Source of the DNA: JBKEDC01 sp047974225
GTDB lineage: Bacteria > Bacteroidota > Bacteroidia > Bacteroidales > Prolixibacteraceae
NCBI GenBank assembly: GCA_047974225.1
Contig: JBKECD010000174.1
Span: 1-8,607, forward strand
Reading direction: 5' to 3'
Length of the DNA stretch: 8,607 bases
Shown here: positions 7,668-8,607 of the stretch, one piece after another
How positions within the stretch are numbered: the first letter of the stretch is position 1
Layout: every line of letters starts with the position of its first letter
Made by a program: the position numbers and the translations under genes
The notes under the pieces: generated by a model
What the model saw: only the letters and a program-made list of their open reading frames with translations
Database searches by the model: none
What the model was told of the DNA's origin: nothing

Positions 7668-7965
7668 GGGAAATGCGTTGAAAAGGAAGCAAAATCGACT
7701 CAACCAGTGTACTGTTTGCGATGAAAAGGAAGCAAAACCAGCTCATTTCCTGTGGGAAATGCGTTGAAAAGAAGTAAATCCGACTCATTTCTTTTGGGAA
7801 ATGCGTTGAAAAGAAGCAAAACCAGCTCATTTCTTTTGGGAAATGCGTTGAAAAGGAAGCAAAACCAGCTCATTTCCTGCGGGAAATGCGTTGAAAAGAA
7901 ACAAAATCGGCTCATCATTCACAGACGATGCGTTGAAAAAAATACATTTCAGTTCGTCATTTGGC
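7668..7965 (+). repeat. Array of seven imperfect 42-43 bp tandem repeats
   Basis: Units start at 7668, 7711, 7754, 7796, 7838, 7881 and 7923. The core is GGGAAATGCGTTGAAAAG followed by about AAGCAAAACCAGCTCATTTC. The middle units (3-5) are nearly identical; units 2 and 7 and the tail of unit 6 are degenerate, as expected when arrays decay at their edges. The period alternates between 42 and 43 because of AAAAGAAG versus AAAAGGAAG, so reading frames shift between copies and a protein is unlikely. At four junctions CATTTC(C) pairs with (G)GAAATG to form a hairpin (7744-7761, 7786-7803, 7828-7845, 7871-7888). The array lies between the terminator and the rRNA promoter. Function is unknown. Confidence 0.92.
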
Positions 7966-7986
7966 GAAAATCATGGCATGTTCGTT

Positions 7987-8017
7987 TATGAATAGCGTAT
8001 AATATAGTATGAATAGC
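7987..8017 (+). repeat. Direct repeat TATGAATAGC, two copies 21 bp apart
   Basis: TATGAATAGC occurs at 7987-7996 and again at 8008-8017. The start-to-start distance is 21 bp, about two helical turns. The pair lies some 50-80 bp upstream of the rRNA promoter -33 box, so a regulator binding one face of the DNA is possible but not shown. The AT-rich spacer contains TATAATATAG. Confidence 0.55.
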
Positions 8018-8031
8018 TGCAAAGTTCCATG

Positions 8032-8053
8032 TTTTGGAAAATATTTTTCAAAA
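8032..8053 (+). repeat. AT-rich inverted repeat upstream of the rRNA promoter
   Basis: TTTTGGAAAA (8032-8041) and TTTTTCAAAA (8044-8053) form a 10-bp inverted repeat with one G-T pair and a 2-nt centre. It ends 14 bp before the -33 box. A/T tracts in this position can act as UP-like promoter-boosting sequence. A similar block recurs at 8275-8299. Confidence 0.55.
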
Positions 8054-8067
8054 AACTTCTCAAAACA

Positions 8068-8098
8068 TTTGGAGGTAAAAAATAAAGCATTACTTTTG
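8068..8098 (+). promoter_or_regulatory. rRNA operon promoter P1 (Bacteroidetes consensus)
   Basis: TTTG at 8068-8071 is separated by 19 nt from TACTTTTG at 8091-8098, a full match to TTTG-N19-21-TAnnTTTG. Transcription should start near 8103-8106, giving a pre-16S leader of about 445 nt. A/T tracts lie directly upstream, as expected for a strong rRNA promoter. Confidence 0.85.
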
Positions 8099-8196
8099 CA
8101 CTCGCTTTCGGAAACAAGTTATAGGCGATAAGCTTTAAGCTGTATGTATCGGAAGCAAAAACGTTCATTCAAATTAAGAATACGGCAGCATCTTAG

Positions 8197-8256
8197 TTGT
8201 GCATTTAGAACTCCATGCGGAGTTCCCCGTGCATAACCCCCAGATTCATCTGGGGG
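8197..8256 (+). repeat. REP-like element: two adjacent perfect hairpins in the rRNA leader
   Basis: Hairpin A has an inner perfect stem GAACTCC/GGAGTTC (8208-8214 with 8219-8225, loop ATGC). Outside it is a 7-bp stem TTGTGCA/TGCATAA (8197-8203 with 8230-8236, one G-T pair), separated by a 4x4 internal loop. Hairpin B follows immediately: CCCCCAGA/TCTGGGGG (8237-8244 with 8249-8256, loop TTCA). Paired palindromes of this look are dispersed in Bacteroidota genomes as far as I recall. No T-run follows hairpin B, so termination is not expected. It would be part of the rRNA primary transcript from P1. Confidence 0.75.
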
Positions 8257-8300
8257 ATAAAAGATGGAAAAAGATTTTTGAAAAATATTTCTTCAAAAAG

Positions 8301-8331
8301 TTGCAAGGTTCAAATATTAGTATTTACTGTG
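8301..8331 (+). promoter_or_regulatory. Degenerate second promoter-like copy (possible P2)
   Basis: The block from 8294 aligns without gaps to the P1 block from 8061. TTGC (8301-8304) sits where P1 has TTTG, and TTACTGTG (8324-8331) where P1 has TACTTTTG, followed in both by GCA and a nearby TTTCG. Both boxes deviate from consensus, so it is either a weak P2 or a decayed duplicate. Confidence 0.35.
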
Positions 8332-8341
8332 CAGTCCGTTT

Positions 8342-8364
8342 CGCTCAGGTTTTAAGACTGAGTG
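8342..8364 (+). other. Leader stem-loop
   Basis: CGCTCAG (8342-8348) pairs with CTGAGTG (8358-8364), 7 bp with one G-T pair and a 9-nt loop. It lies in the pre-16S leader. No T-tract follows, so it is more likely a leader-RNA structure than a terminator. Confidence 0.5.
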
Positions 8365-8418
8365 GAGAACGAAAAGGCAACAGCGGTTCAATCGGCGAAA
8401 GCCCAAGCAGCGCAGCTA

Positions 8419-8450
8419 AAGCGGCGCGGCCCAAGCGCACCGCCACGCTT
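8419..8450 (+). other. GC-rich hairpin in the pre-16S leader
   Basis: AAGCGGCG (8419-8426) can pair with CGC (8441-8443) and CGCTT (8446-8450) around a 2-nt CA bulge. An alternative apical stem is GCGC (8424-8427) with GCGC (8435-8438). A short GGC-GAAA-GCC tetraloop hairpin lies just upstream (8394-8403). The surrounding 75 bases are far more GC-rich than the flanks. Confidence 0.4.
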
Positions 8451-8453
8451 CAA

Positions 8454-8465
8454 AGTTCATTGAAA
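8454..8465 (+). promoter_or_regulatory. boxA-like antitermination sequence
   Basis: AGTTCATTGAAA at 8454-8465 resembles the E. coli rRNA boxA (TGCTCTTTAACA) and the AGTTCTTTGACA form that I recall upstream of Bacteroides 16S genes. It lies about 80 nt before the 16S start, the expected place for a Nus-factor antitermination site. No boxB is required in rRNA leaders. Confidence 0.45.
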
Positions 8466-8547
8466 ATATTGAAAAGGTAGAAGGTTATTTACGCGAAATT
8501 GTTTTAGTTTGAGAGTAATCAGTCAAAGACAATTTTATTTTTTTTAA

Positions 8548-8607
8548 ACAACGAAGAGTTTGATCCTGGCTCAGGATGAACGCTAGCGGGAGGCCTAACA
8601 CATGCAA
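8548..8607 (+). rRNA. rrs: 16S ribosomal RNA, 5' end (partial)
   Basis: The universal 5' 16S segment AGAGTTTGATCCTGGCTCAG lies at 8555-8574 and continues with GATGAACGCTAGCGGGAGGC and AACACATGCAA. By E. coli numbering, where this segment begins at position 8, the mature 5' end falls at about 8548. The gene runs off the right edge. The GATGAACGCTAGC stretch is typical of Bacteroidota; GCGGGAGGCC is not the common Bacteroides form (TACAGGCTT), so a more precise placement needs the rest of the gene. Confidence 0.97.

Larger units (their letters stand above)
8105..8547 (+). other. Pre-16S rRNA leader region
   Basis: This 443-base stretch between promoter P1 and the 16S gene has no convincing gene. 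It contains a REP-like double hairpin (8197-8256), a degenerate second promoter region (8275-8340), a stem-loop (8342-8364), a GC-rich structured island (about 8376-8450), a boxA-like sequence (8454-8465) and an AT-rich run before the 16S start. A reading frame at 8199-8480 is open by chance: it overlaps the hairpins and shows no recognisable protein features. Confidence 0.75.

Noticed and set aside
7668..7965. Possible CRISPR array
   Set aside because: Whole 42-43 bp units are conserved with no unique spacers of constant length, and no cas genes are nearby.
7615..7991. Open reading frames on both strands across the tandem repeats, giving repetitive peptides
   Set aside because: The open frames result from the repeat composition; the 42/43-bp alternation shifts frames between copies, and no start context or promoter supports them.
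8237..8256. Perfect GC-rich hairpin as an intrinsic terminator
   Set aside because: It is followed by ATAAAAGATGG rather than a T-run, and it lies between the rRNA promoter and 16S.
8199..8480. 93-codon reading frame upstream of 16S
   Set aside because: It lies wholly inside the rRNA leader, overlaps the palindromic hairpins and has no recognisable domain.

Overview
The window looks like chromosomal DNA of a member of the Bacteroidota, probably a gut- or host-associated, Bacteroidales-like bacterium. Four things point there. The 16S rRNA 5' end at the right edge reads like Bacteroidota. Promoter candidates match the Bacteroidetes -33 TTTG / -7 TAnnTTTG pattern. Start codons lack strong Shine-Dalgarno sequences and sit in A-rich contexts. 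The secreted enzymes carry lipoprotein or Sec signals typical of the glycan-degrading machinery of this phylum. The genus cannot be fixed from 60 bases of 16S.

Positions 1-7578 hold five co-directional (+) genes for exported glycan-active enzymes: a 5'-truncated DUF4874/DUF4832-type glycosidase-like protein (1-1329), a purple-acid-phosphatase-like metallophosphoesterase (1429-2616), a Cys-type S1 sulfatase lipoprotein (2754-4325), a GH20 beta-N-acetylhexosaminidase lipoprotein (4403-5998) and a GH31 MYORG/alpha-galactosidase-like enzyme (6010-7578). No SusC/SusD pair or regulator lies inside the window. The sulfatase, GH20 and GH31 together suggest stepwise removal of sulfate, HexNAc and an alpha-linked galactose-type sugar from a sulfated host-type glycan such as mucin or a glycosaminoglycan; this is inference. 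A 7-bp tandem repeat plus palindromic element separates phosphatase and sulfatase, an intrinsic terminator separates sulfatase and GH20, GH20 and GH31 are 11 nt apart, and a strong terminator (7602-7646) closes the cluster.

Positions 7647-8547 are non-coding. They contain seven imperfect 42-43 bp tandem repeats (7668-7965) whose junctions fold into small hairpins, a short direct repeat and an inverted repeat, and a near-consensus Bacteroidetes promoter (8068-8098) for an rRNA operon. The roughly 445-nt pre-16S leader is unusually rich in structure. It holds a double-hairpin REP-like palindromic element (8197-8256), a degenerate second copy of the promoter region (8275-8340), a GC-rich structured island and a boxA-like sequence. 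The 16S rRNA gene starts near 8548 and runs off the right edge.
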